The notes under the pieces: generated by a model
Seen by the model: the letters and a program-made list of their open reading frames with translations, nothing else
Databases searched by the model: none
What the model was told of the DNA's origin: nothing
Program-made: the position numbers and the translations under genes
In this document: piece by piece, positions 34,040-44,510 of the stretch
How the letters are laid out: every line of letters begins with the position of its first letter
Position numbering within the stretch: position 1 is the first letter of the stretch
Assembly (NCBI GenBank): GCA_017979445.1
Contig: CM030705.1
Coordinates: 14,773,040 to 14,837,039 of the forward strand
Reading direction: 5' to 3'
Length of the DNA: 64,000 nucleotides
Origin: Akebia trifoliata
Taxonomy: Eukaryota; Streptophyta; Magnoliopsida; Ranunculales; Lardizabalaceae

Positions 34040-34466
34040 AAATAGACATGTGTCATCCAAGGTTATAAGGATTACTTGAAAGTAAAGTTCCGACCTAGTG
34101 ATTGAAATCGCTCGGATGTATGATCAAGCGAGTGGGTTTAGATCACTGTCGGGAAAATAGAATTTCATAAGTGAGGAGCGCACGAATCCTTGGATCTTCA
34201 AGATTTTAGTGCCATTTTATAAGAATGATTCTATTTGAGGGATTACACACATTCCTAATCCCAAGATAGAAGGGGATAAGGAAGGAAACGTCCAAAATGG
34301 AAATTCCAACTATAAATAAAGGAGAACCTCACATCAAAGGTATGCAATTCTCTTTATATTAAACTTTGATGAAATTTCTCTGAAATTGACTTAGGCATCG
34401 GAGGTTCTGTTAAATAGGGAATAAAAAAGATCTCGAAGAATTGCATGTCATCCAATTAAGGGAAGG
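34040..34466 (+). mobile_element. Truncated LTR joined to duplication copy B
   Basis: Closely matches 26729-27165, the LTR of the gag-protease element (GTGTCATCCAAGG, ACTATAAATAAAGGAGAACC, GAATTGCATGTCATCC). It stops inside AAGGGAAGGAAAA, where an A-tract continues directly into copy B. The last 20 or so LTR bases are therefore missing at the junction. Confidence 0.8.
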
Positions 34467-34513
34467 AAAAAAAAAATCATTTTAATCTTGATTGATGGTG
34501 TTGAAAATAGATA

Positions 34514-34954
34514 GCTATTGAGCTACCAAATTTAAAATTAAAATTTAACAGTAAAAATTAACTTTTTTTTTCCCATTTTTTTTCAAAGTTCTCATAATTT
34601 TGTTCTTTATAATCCTGTGTCATCAGATCATGTTTTTAGATGCTAGCAATTGATGTCGTTAGACCCACTCCAACTTACGTCAAGTAACAAGTTAACCTCA
34701 TCAATTTGAATTTTTAGACGTGGATCCCCACTTTGCTATTGAACTACCAAATTTAAAATAAAAATTTAACAGTAAAAATTAACTTTTTTTCCCATTTTTT
34801 TTTCAAAGTTCTCATAATTTTGTTCTTTATAATCCTGTGTCATCAGATCATGTTTTTAGATGCCAGCAATTGATGTCGTTAGACCCACTCCAACTTACGT
34901 CAAGTAACAAGTTAACCTCATCAATTTGAATTTTCAGACGTGGATCCCCACTTT
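34514..34954 (+). repeat. 221-bp tandem duplication private to copy B
   Basis: GCTATTGAGCTACC at 34514 recurs as GCTATTGAACTACC at 34735, and both units end CGTGGATCCCCACTTT. Copy A has a single unit (about 27640-27860), so the duplication arose after the copies separated. Confidence 0.92.
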
Positions 34955-36885
34955 AAGGTTTGGTGGGTAATGAACTTCTTAAATGTAGGCAAGGGAGTTT
35001 TTATAATAAAAATGCAACAATAAGGTTTGTCATGTAAATTTCTCTCTTTTTTAAGATATAAAATTTAATGGTTGATCAAAATGAAATTAGGCTTGTTTAA
35101 TAAGTCCAACCTATCTAAAATTAATCTAATTTTAGAAGCTACTCTCGAGTTGATGAGCTCTAGCCCAATGGTCAGGTTGAGTTGAGCTTGGGTTGAGACT
35201 TCTACAACTTTGATTGAACCTAGATTTACCTCTAACCCGCCCAAGTTGTAGCCCTAGTGTTGGCAAGAGGCCTTAGTGGACCATTTCCATTAAGAGGAAA
35301 GCCTATGACTAGTTTCTTGTCTTGATTCACATTGAAAGTGTTGGCTTGGCTGACATAGGAATAATCTCATCAAGAGAGGGACCCATTTCATCGTTGTGTC
35401 ATTTCATGAGTATGAAATGCACGAATAGCTCCGACTAGGAAATTGGTGGTTCATGCTATAGATGTGGTCTCTTTCATCATCATTGCCATGAATGGTGAGT
35501 ACGCAAAGTGTGTAATATGATAAAGATGATGAGATAACAAGGGTATGAAAGGCTTCCGTCCCTACCCTTTTGATCAATTACCTTACACATTTAATGCATG
35601 ATATTTAAGTTTAACTCACCGAAGATGAAAGATGGTTCTTCTTTACATCTTAAGGTTGTCTAAAAATAAAACAATGGAAAGTAAAGGGTAGAAGAGAGAT
35701 AGGGGGAAGTAATGGTTGATTTCATGGTTTATTGACGCCTCAATCCAACACCTTTTTTTGTATCTTTACGATTTTAGTCCATAACTGCAATTGTAACCAC
35801 CGAACAATTCGATGACCATTGTATCACAGCAAGATTTGTTTCCACGAGCAAGAACAAATATGCAAAGGTTTGGTTGGTTTAGATTTATTCATCAAACAAA
35901 CATAAGATGGAAAACAATTTCACATATAAGAAAGAGGTTAGGAACTGTCTCCTAACACTAGAAGATATGATTAAGAATATATAATAATTAGAAATTTGGA
36001 GTTCAAAAATAAGAATTGAAACTTCACATTCTGATTGATCGATATAACATATATGGATCTATCGGTTTTAAGCTCCATTCTATCGGATTTCAGATTTTTT
36101 GAATTTGGAGTATTTTTCTAAGATCCAATTACCAATTCGTCTTTCACTTGAAATGTCTATCCTCCTAAGGTGAATGGATCTCTAGATCGATTACTTACCT
36201 AGATTGATGCGATGAGCATACTGAATTTCTGATCATCGCATCAGATTCTCCATCTTCAAATTCTTTTCATTAGCACTGATACACAACAATTTGTTACAGA
36301 ACTGAGCCAACCCACATGTTCTTAACAAACTTCTCTATTGGAATGGTGTTCCCCAGACGCGATCTTATATGAGACGAGTTTAGGGATATCTAAAACTGAC
36401 AATTATTTTTACACAACCACTTGAATGCCATACATTTTAATCTTCCTTAACAAATCAACTCAATGCCTTCTAAAATAATTAAATTTCGATTTAAAGTCTC
36501 TCTTAAGATATTTTTCTACTCATATGTCGAATTCTCCAACCAAACACCATACCGCATTTACATCTAGAAGAATTCAACTCTCAACTAACCATGACTCGTT
36601 AGTGAAGATAAAAATTGTGCCATTTAAGATCTAATGTTCATCGACAACCCTAACCCAAATCACTTACAAATTTAACAATATTATTATAATTAAAATACAT
36701 AATTATACTTACATTTTAGGTAATTGAACTCGAACAACATACTTCAAAAACAAAAACAAAAAACAAAAAAGCAAAAAAAATACAGATTGTGCATTTCAAG
36801 GTTTTCCGAATCATCAATTCATCAATCATCATCAACAATCAAATCAAGAAATCGATGAATTGCCTCAGAATTTCCATTTCTAATG

Positions 36886-37989
36886 TCATAATGAGAGTTG
36901 TTTCAATAATGTGACCACCTCTTGCATTGGAGGTCTCTCTTTTGAAAGCTCACTTGTACACAAATGAGCAATCCTAAATAACTCCTTTACCTCGGTCTCG
37001 AGCAATCCATCTCTCGACACTACCGGATCAATCATCTCAATTTCTCGACCTTGTGCCACCATTGTCCGAGCCCACTCCTCCAATCCAACATCCTTCCCAT
37101 CCTCCATCTTTGTTGGCAAATTTGGACGCTTTCCCGTCGCAATTTCAATCATTAAGATCCCAAAACTATAAACATCAGCCTTAGCGGTGGCATTCGTTAA
37201 ACCACTCCTATACTCCGGTGGCATGTAACCCATCGTACCGGCCACTTGTGTCGATACATGAGAGTTACATGCTTGCATTCGTCTAGCCAATCCGAAATCG
37301 GCAATATGTGCCTTCAATTCCGAGTCTAATAATACATTACTAGCTTTGATATCTCTATGAATTATTGGTGTCTCCAAAGTATGTAAAAACAATAACCCAT
37401 CAGCCACACCTTTGATGATTTTAATCCTTATTTTCCAAGATAAATAGTTATTAAAATTAGAAGAAACGTTTTCCTTTGACGACGTTTCGTGGAGCCATTG
37501 GTCGAGACTCCCTTTCTCCATAAACTCATAGATTAAGATCCGGTCATCACCAGAAACACAATAACCGAGAATTCTAACGAGATTTGGGTGTCGGATAGAA
37601 TTCGTACCTAAAGTTTCCATCTCAGCTTCAAACTCGCGAAACCCTTGAAAGGCATCTTTACTAAGCTTTTTAACGGCGACTTTAACGCCGTTATTGAGTC
37701 GAGCTTTGTAGACCAGACCGAAGCTTCCGTCTCCAACGATTCTGTCTGCGGAAAAGTTTCTGGTGGCGACGATTAGATCTGGCATCGAGATTTGATTCAG
37801 AGATGGATCGAAAGATCTGGACTCACTGATTGTGATGGATGTGAAACTAGGGTTTCGAGTGGTTCGAGTTCGTGTTTGTCGGAGTTTTTGTGGGGGTTTT
37901 TTGCAGAAGAAACACAACGCGGCGAATAATAGGGTTATGAAGACGAAGCTCACAGAGGCTGCAATTGCAGCCTTATTCGTTATATCCAT
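36886..37989 (-). CDS. Membrane-anchored receptor-like protein kinase (RD type)
   Basis: An intact single-exon 367-codon Ser/Thr kinase. A hydrophobic segment at about residues 8-28 (ASVSFVFITLLFAALCFF) followed by CKKPPQK is a signal-anchor, and almost nothing lies outside the membrane. The kinase domain runs from about 83 to 366: glycine loop GDGSFG (86-91), VAVKK Lys107, HRDIKASN with Asp213, DFG Asp231, PPE 257-259, then ADVYSFG and ERPPM. The pre-kinase LNQISMPDLIVATRNFS and QGFREFEAEMETLG segments resemble BRI1/EMS1/PSKR-type (LRR-X) kinases, so it may be an LRR-less relative working as a co-receptor or cytoplasmic signalling kinase (inference). The ATG at 37989 is in good context (ATTATGG). 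It lies divergent from, and about 3.2 kb away from, the copy B snoRNA promoter. The truncated paralogue is at 30332-31363. Confidence 0.9.
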   Translation of the reverse strand: MDITNKAAIAASVSFVFITLLFAALCFFCKKPPQKLRQTRTRTTRNPSFTSITISESRSFDPSLNQISMPDLIVATRNFSADRIVGDGSFGLVYKARLNNGVKVAVKKLSKDAFQGFREFEAEMETLGTNSIRHPNLVRILGYCVSGDDRILIYEFMEKGSLDQWLHETSSKENVSSNFNNYLSWKIRIKIIKGVADGLLFLHTLETPIIHRDIKASNVLLDSELKAHIADFGLARRMQACNSHVSTQVAGTMGYMPPEYRSGLTNATAKADVYSFGILMIEIATGKRPNLPTKMEDGKDVGLEEWARTMVAQGREIEMIDPVVSRDGLLETEVKELFRIAHLCTSELSKERPPMQEVVTLLKQLSL

Positions 37990-40932
37990 AATGAACGGAT
38001 GAGATCGATTCGCACAGAAGAGATGAGAATGAGGATTAGGGTTTTGGTTTGAAGAAAGGGGGATAGAACATATTCTGAGTTTTGATTGAATGTAGAAGAA
38101 AGAGCAGAATAAGAGCTGCCATTAACGTTCTTTGCAGAAAGTCTTGGTGCGAGTCAAAGCGATTTTGATATTGTGCTACAAGGAGTTTGATAATAAGTTA
38201 TTATCTGTTGAATTTTGTGATAGAAAATGGTTTAGCGGACCGTAATGTTTGGTATATGCTGCCACGTGGTGGAAAGTTGAACTGGAGTTTCTGATTTTCG
38301 TACAACGTAACGTACGATAAAATTTCAGGCTTGTAGGTCCCGTTCAACACGTTTTCTTTGTGTACTCGTTCGAAGTTCGACTCAGTGAAAATTTGGGGAA
38401 ACTTACTTATTAGGTTTCTCGTTAAATGCCCCTCACCTTATCAAAGGATATAGGGAAAATTATTTAATAGACCCCCTAAGAGGAATTTATTTCTAAATAA
38501 TCCCTAACTTTGGAACGGTAGTTAGTTAATCCATTTAATGATCCTCAATCTCATCTGTCCTTACAATATTTTTGGAGTTCCTAGACCATGTTTTTTTTTT
38601 TTCTTAACATCTTGTTCACGTTCAAGTTTTGAATATCAAATGAAGAATGATACACTTCTAATTTTAAATATTTAGGTGTATTTTTTAAAAAAAAAAATTT
38701 ATAATAAAAAGTGTTGTACATAATTTTTTTATTTTAGTATCCATTTCACAATTATAATATATGTATTTTGAGAGAAGATCCATCCAATGTCGCAGCAAAA
38801 AAAAAAAAAAAAATCTTCTTAACATTTACAATGTTAAGATCTCCACTTTTTATTATAAAGTTCAACATTTTACTAAGAAAAATTAGTTAAAAAGTCCTAA
38901 TAAAGGGATTTATTTCTAAATAGTTCTTAAGTTTTGTATGTTTGTTTGATAGGATATTTATTAACTTTTTTATTTCTTAATGATCCCTTATTATTGACGA
39001 ACTCACTGTTTTTTTATTTATTGTCGAGTTCACTACTTTTTATTTATTGTCGAACTCTACGCTTTTTTATTTAGTGTTAAGTGCATATTTTTTGTTGTCG
39101 AACTCACCACTATTTACTATCGACATTGGTAAAATCCATCCATTTTCAAAATTTTAAGTTTTTTCGACAAAAATACATGGAAAGATTGACTAAATACTTG
39201 AGATAACGATTTGTTTAGATGATTTTAATCCAAATGAACCATTTTTGATTGATTTTTATAAAAAAACTAAGAAAAAAATAATAATAAAAATCCTTTGAAA
39301 ATGATTTCTTCATTCTTAAATCATCTCCGATGGAATGAAGTCTCTGAAACTCAAATAAGATGTCAAAAATTCATTTATTTTACGAAAATGATAAGTTCAA
39401 GCAATTAAGGGATTCAATCGTTGGAAATGTGGGAGATGAGATCCATGGCCTATTAAGAAAAGAAAAGATTACTAAATTGACTACTAAGAAATTATCCAAA
39501 ACTTAGGAATTATTTAGAAAAAAATCCCTTCACCATAATCCTTTTAAGTAATTTTTTCTTTTCATTATCAAATTTACCAGCTTTTGTGGTCAAGTAATTT
39601 TTGCATGGAGTTCAACATTTTTTCAAGTATCAAATTCAACCCTTTTTATCGTCAAGCTCAACCAAATCCAACGACAATTTCAGATTAAAACATTCTTCAA
39701 CCACAAGATTTTCAAATCCTTGAAACAGAAGCTTAAAGAAAGTCTAGGAAATAATTAGTCAAATTTCAATTCTTCAAAGTCATGATCAGAACTCTTTTCC
39801 TTTCAGACCCAAATCAACTTTATACGGCTCTGGCTTCACACCACTCTACAAACTTCAGTTGATGAAGAAATATAACATCTCATTAGGAATATTCTTAAAC
39901 ATGAACCTGATACATCTATGTTTTACAGCTCGTTGAGCTGACCAAAACTCAATTTAGTTGACTCGACTTGACTCAACTTAACTCAATAACTTCAAGTTGT
40001 ACTCCTCGATTAGGTCTTTCCACTAGTTTTAAGTTGACCTGTTCTTCCTATTTCCTCTTCACACCCATAGAATGGCTCAATAGGTTCCTCAATTAAGAAA
40101 TACTTCTCTAACTAACAAAAAATTAACAACAAAAGGTCTAGTTTTGAGATTTTGCTGAATACTTAACGTGCCCCTTGGTTTTCAAATAAATGACTTACCC
40201 CTAGACCACGGTCAATGTTAGAAACTAATATAAAAATGACCAAATACTCTTATCTTCAACTTCTTGCCAAAAATTCTCCCTAAAGAACCTTGGAAATTCA
40301 TTGTCCCTTGAATTTACCCTTGAGAGGGGGCTATAAATGGGCCCATTCTCAGGTCTGAAAGCGAGAAAAAAAATAAAAAATGAGAGCCCAAGTTTTTCTC
40401 AAAAGATTTCTTTTAGGCCCAAGAGGACACTACAAAATTCTCACCACTCTTTTGACAAATGCCCAGAATTAAAATTCCTTCATTTAAGGGGTGCCAATAA
40501 AATCCATTAGCCCACTAACCTGGCCGCCCCGCCCGAATAAATAAGGGTTAGGGCTTTAATCTTGAGCCCAAAAAGGCAGGGCCGGACTCAAAAGTTTTTT
40601 ACCCTGCCCAACCCGCTAGCATAACTAGTGGGTGAGATGAGGAAAATTTTCATGTATTACAAACACTAGGAGTTATGCTTGATTTTTTTTTTTGATAATT
40701 ACTTTTAAGAGTTTCACATAGATACTCTAATTTTACATCACATCCCTGATGTGAAAGTGTGTAGGAATCATAGATGCTTTTCATTGAGATACGAGTCAAA
40801 AAGCATTTATGTTTCCTACACACTTTCACGACAAGATGTGAGATATGAGGTACAATCTTGAGGTCACTCCAACACAACTCATATAAATTCTCAAAAATCC
40901 ATCGATGGGATTATCCAATTTTGTGGGTTCAA
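37990..40932. other. Upstream region of the intact kinase (absent from copy A)
   Basis: The first few hundred bases are the presumed 5' UTR and promoter of the minus-strand kinase. The rest holds several dispersed repeat blocks related to TTTATTTCTAAATAATCCCTAA (38480, 38905, 39451-39618), poly-A runs, and a MITE-like end shared with 11763-11863 at about 40760-40870. No other gene was seen. Confidence 0.5.
39451..39618. repeat. 168-bp block, inverted partner of 31381-31548
   Basis: Reverse complement matches copy A sequence at the kinase pseudogene break. It contains GAATTATTTAGAAAAAAATC and ends AGTTCAACAT. Confidence 0.85.
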
Positions 40933-41084
40933 ATTCCGACCCAACCAATTTTTGGATTGGACTCCAACCCAAAGTCTGACCAATAGAATCCGAAACAAAC
41001 CCAGCCCAACCAATCTCCCTCCCACCCTTGCCCAAAACTGGAAAATTAAAAGGCTCATGTGGAAGCCCGTTTTATTCCTGGAGA

Positions 41085-41284
41085 CCACAAATCAGATTGG
41101 GCTTACAACTTAGCTTGAAGTCCGTCCAGATACTGTTCAATATTGACTACTAACCCGTACTAGGCCCAGCCCAGATTGGCGAGGATGTTACGGAACTCTT
41201 CGAGATGATTCCATAACTTTAAACCCTAAATCTTTTTTTTTTTGGGAAGGTTTTAAACCTAAATTTTCATTTGTCCTATAAATA
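41085..41284 (+). promoter_or_regulatory. snoRNA-type promoter of the U14 locus, copy B
   Basis: TGGGCT at about 41097, GGCCCAGCCCA at 41163-41173, one intact telobox AAACCCTAAA at 41221-41230 and TATAAATA at 41277-41284. The second telobox of copy A is reduced here to AAACCTAAA by loss of one C. TATA-to-box-C distance is 137 bp. Confidence 0.75.
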
Positions 41285-41413
41285 CCCCCATCTTCCTCCT
41301 TGTTATTCATCTCTTGACTGTCCCGCCTCTTTCTCTCTTATTAGTTTCTAGTTTTTTTATTTATTTTTTTAAGATTTTGTGGATATTTTATTGGTTGAGT
41401 AGAATTTCTGTTG

Positions 41414-41529
41414 ATGATGACAAATCCAAAGGCTTGTTTCTCAAAACATTCGCAGTGGCCGCCTAAGAGCTTTCGCCTTCGCCAGGCTTGAGAGCTTATG
41501 CTGCTCTTTTTCCTTCCTTGGATGTCTGA
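41414..41529 (+). ncRNA. U14: U14 C/D box snoRNA (copy B)
   Basis: Box C ATGATGA (41414-41420), domain A CATTCGCAGT (41447-41456), domain B TCCTTCCTTGGATGT ending 41525, and box D CTGA (41526-41529). It is identical over 116 nt to copy A. The flanking DNA of the two copies has diverged by point changes and indels, so the identity suggests that both are under selection or that the RNA part has been homogenised. Its promoter keeps the TATA box, site II pair and one telobox, so it is likely expressed. Confidence 0.92.
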
Positions 41530-41867
41530 AACTCTTTCCTTCCTTCTCTTTTTTTTGTTTTTTTTTTGTTTTTCTTTCTGAATATATGTTTTTTTTTTAT
41601 TTAATTCTCTATGTTTTTCAATCTGATGGAATCATCCTCAAAATCTAGGGTCAAAATGATTGAAATATGTTCATTTTCAACCTCATTAAAAAAACTCTTG
41701 GTTTTTCCCCAAAATAAACCCTTCTTCAATATCTACTGTACAAAAATCAAGATTCAAAGTTATTCGGCTTTTAAACCCTAAAAGGATTTGAGTCTTTTAG
41801 ATCCAATTTTCATCAAAATCTATCGATTACCTAAAAATTACATATTTATTTATTTATTTGTAAAAGG

Positions 41868-41963
41868 TGGAAGTGATGATCCTTTCCCCACATGATCGTC
41901 TCTGATTATATTGAGCTATTTTAATTCTCTTTCGGAGAATTACCAAGCCAGGACTCTGATCCA
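41868..41963 (+). ncRNA. Candidate second C/D box snoRNA of the U14 locus (copy B)
   Basis: Box C GTGATGA (41873-41879), box D CTGA (41956-41959), and stem TGGA/TCCA (41868-41871 with 41960-41963). Copy B has a proper D' box CTGA (41902-41905) preceded by TGATCGTCT. From memory this is complementary over 9 nt to the conserved AGACGATCA stretch of plant 18S rRNA. If so it could guide methylation of the G opposite the fifth base. The AATTCTC/GAGAATT hairpin is unchanged. It lies about 340 nt after U14 box D, which suggests a dicistronic precursor. Confidence 0.62.
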
Positions 41964-43189
41964 TCCTTTCAAAAATCAATATTTAATAATGTTTTATTTA
42001 TGTTTTTCTATAATTTATATTATTAATATTTAAAATAATAAATGGATTTATTTTTATTTGAGACTTGTCTGCCCCTTGCAGCATCTCCAATGGAGATGTT
42101 AAGATCCATACCTAAAGTTGCATGTAGGCACTTTTATCGATGTTAGTCTAATTTTAACAAGTGAATTTATTTACAGCGTCCATAATGGACAAGGTGGTGG
42201 ACGGTAGAAGGTAAACAAATGTGCTCCAACCCACAAATTTGAATAGTTACGCCAGTTTGTTAATGTATAAATTTTGAAAATAATAGTAATTTTTATGCAG
42301 TTGCAACAACTTGAACTATTTTGCAACGGTAGTCATTGACTACATCGTAACTATTCTATGAAGAAATGGGAGTTTTACGAATTTACAAGTTAAACTGAAA
42401 AGGATTTGGTAGAGTTATGATCGTGTCCTAATAGAAATAACAGGTGCGAAGAGAATGTCCATGGCTGTTTAAGCTTAACTAAAGATGCGAATCCAGTTAG
42501 GGGCATAAGATAGATTTGAAGCTCTTTCGGCCAAAAAGATTACAGATTTTAAAGAGGACAGAAAGTGTTAGATGAAAGTTCCTTGAAAGGGTTGAGAGCT
42601 TTTAATGGAAAAGACGATAGGAGAGCTAAGCATCCAGACCTAGAGGGGCTGGGAGAAGGGTGGAGAAGACTTTGACATATATACCTAATGGGAACAGAAG
42701 TGAAACCTTCTGCTAAAAACATGGACAAGCTTTGATGGCATAAGCTTGCAACCTTGTTGTAGCGGAGGTAGAAGAGGGCTAGTTTGAGGAAGAGGCTACC
42801 TTGGAGGTAGAGGAAGATACATTGGAGGAAGAGATGGAAGCAACTCCCTGGGTAGTCTTATGGACATGTCAGAAAGAAGGAACTTGTTGAACACCGAAGA
42901 GTTTTCTACCTTAGTAAGCAACCCCAAGAGGATACTGGGAGTTTCAAGTTCCAGGTGCTATATTATAGATATTGAGGAGAGGATCTTCTTGAAAGAGGGA
43001 ATGCCCACATAACCGAAGGAAAAGATAAGGAAGCCTAGGAGGAGAAAGGAATTCAAATCAAAGAGGAATCCAACAAATCATTAGGAACTTATGTGGAAGA
43101 ACCAAGAGCTCGGCCAGTAGATACCACTGCACAAACCACGACAATGATAACCCTATATAAGACTAGGAAGGGGAGGGACCACCATTAAG

Positions 43190-44510
43190 AACTAATGCTA
43201 ACAGGTCTAGGTAGCTATGATGGGCTCTACCAAAGCTTTTGATATAGGATTTAGCAAATTAACATTCCACCCTCAAGTTCTAGAAGGGAATAAGAGTCAT
43301 TACCTGCCCAAAGGAGATGATGAGGAAGGGAGAAGAAGAATGGAAATGGACCTTAGTGGGACACTTTCTCGGACACAATTTCTCATAAGCTATAGTTAAG
43401 AATGTTATGGAGACCTAATGGCAGTCAACAAGTTGTATTTTTTTAAGATTGGAGATGTAGAGGACAGAAGAAGAGCCTTGCAAGAGGCCCCCCCTTAGTA
43501 TGTTGCCAACAGGCTGATGGTGCTCAAGGAATGGAGAGTCAAGATTGAATTAGAAAAATTCGAATCAGTTATTATCCCAATTTGGATAAAGTTACATGAC
43601 CTCCATAACCAGTTTTGGAACCTAGACACCTTAGGCTAAATTACCAGTTCTATTAGGAAACCTCTTTTCATGGACAACGCCACAGAGGGTCTCCTTCGTA
43701 TGTCTTATGCGAGAGTCTGTGTTGAGATAGAAGCATCCAGGGACCTCCCAAACAGGATCTTTGTTGAGGTTAAAGATGAAGCTCTGGCACAAGTCTATCC
43801 AATATGATTGGGTGCCTCTTAAATGTTCTAAATGCGGCACATTCAAACACCCAAAAGGCAATTACTTCATAGAATGCAACAAGACAATTGCAAATGACAG
43901 TAACCTAGATCATAGAAAGGACTAATAAAGAAAGGGAGGGAAATCGGAGGAAAGGGATAGAATAGGCTATAGTTACCCACAAAAATAATATAAGAAGCAC
44001 CCAGCAAGAGAAGACTTACATAAGGAACTATCGGTAAGGGAAAATTACTAATGACACAATAAGACATCATCGAAAGAAACACAAGACATGTACTGACGGA
44101 ATGAACTATAACCAAAAAGGCATGGAATGGGAAAATTCGAATAGTGAAGAAATAGTTGGCAATGAGAGAAGAGAAACTAGCACTAGGTATCTTAAGCTTG
44201 AGGAAAAGATAAATAATAGTCAGTTGAAGAAGACAAGTCCAGTCCCCAACCAAGATCCCCACCCCACTTAATAATAGATTCCAAATTTTATCGGAGGTAG
44301 ACAATAGAAGTGTGGAGATTTAGAAATGGGTGAACAAAGACTTAAATAATCTAAAGATTGATGAGTTGGCAATGAAACCTAGAAACAAATTACCCACACT
44401 TCAGAATATCAAGGAAGCTATGAGACTTACGTAATAACAAAATAGAGAAGAAAATGACCATGAGGAGGAGAAAGAAGAGAGGGAGCGGGACCCAACAGTT
44501 GATCAATGAA
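43190..44510 (+). pseudogene. LINE ORF1 relic (DUF4283 and CCHC knuckle)
   Basis: Pieces in shifting frames match plant LINE ORF1. They are FSKLTFHPQVLEGNKSHYLP, GHFLGHNFS, KEWRVKIELEKFESVIIPIW followed by IKLHDLHNQFWNLDTLG, and SYARVCVEIEASRDLPN, ending with KCSKCGTFKHPKGN, the remains of a CCHC zinc knuckle. ORF1 binds the element RNA. Upstream (42770-43010) a Gly/Arg-rich stretch GGRRGLV-GRGYLGGRGRYIGG may be the N-terminus. Confidence 0.75.

Larger units (their letters stand above)
34467..42485 (+). repeat. Segmental duplication, copy B
   Basis: Same order and orientation as copy A. It keeps the full kinase gene, 3 kb of its 5' side that copy A lacks, and the snoRNA locus. It ends where the LINE begins. 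Copy B lacks the MITE of copy A and has its own 221-bp tandem duplication at 34514. Confidence 0.9.
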
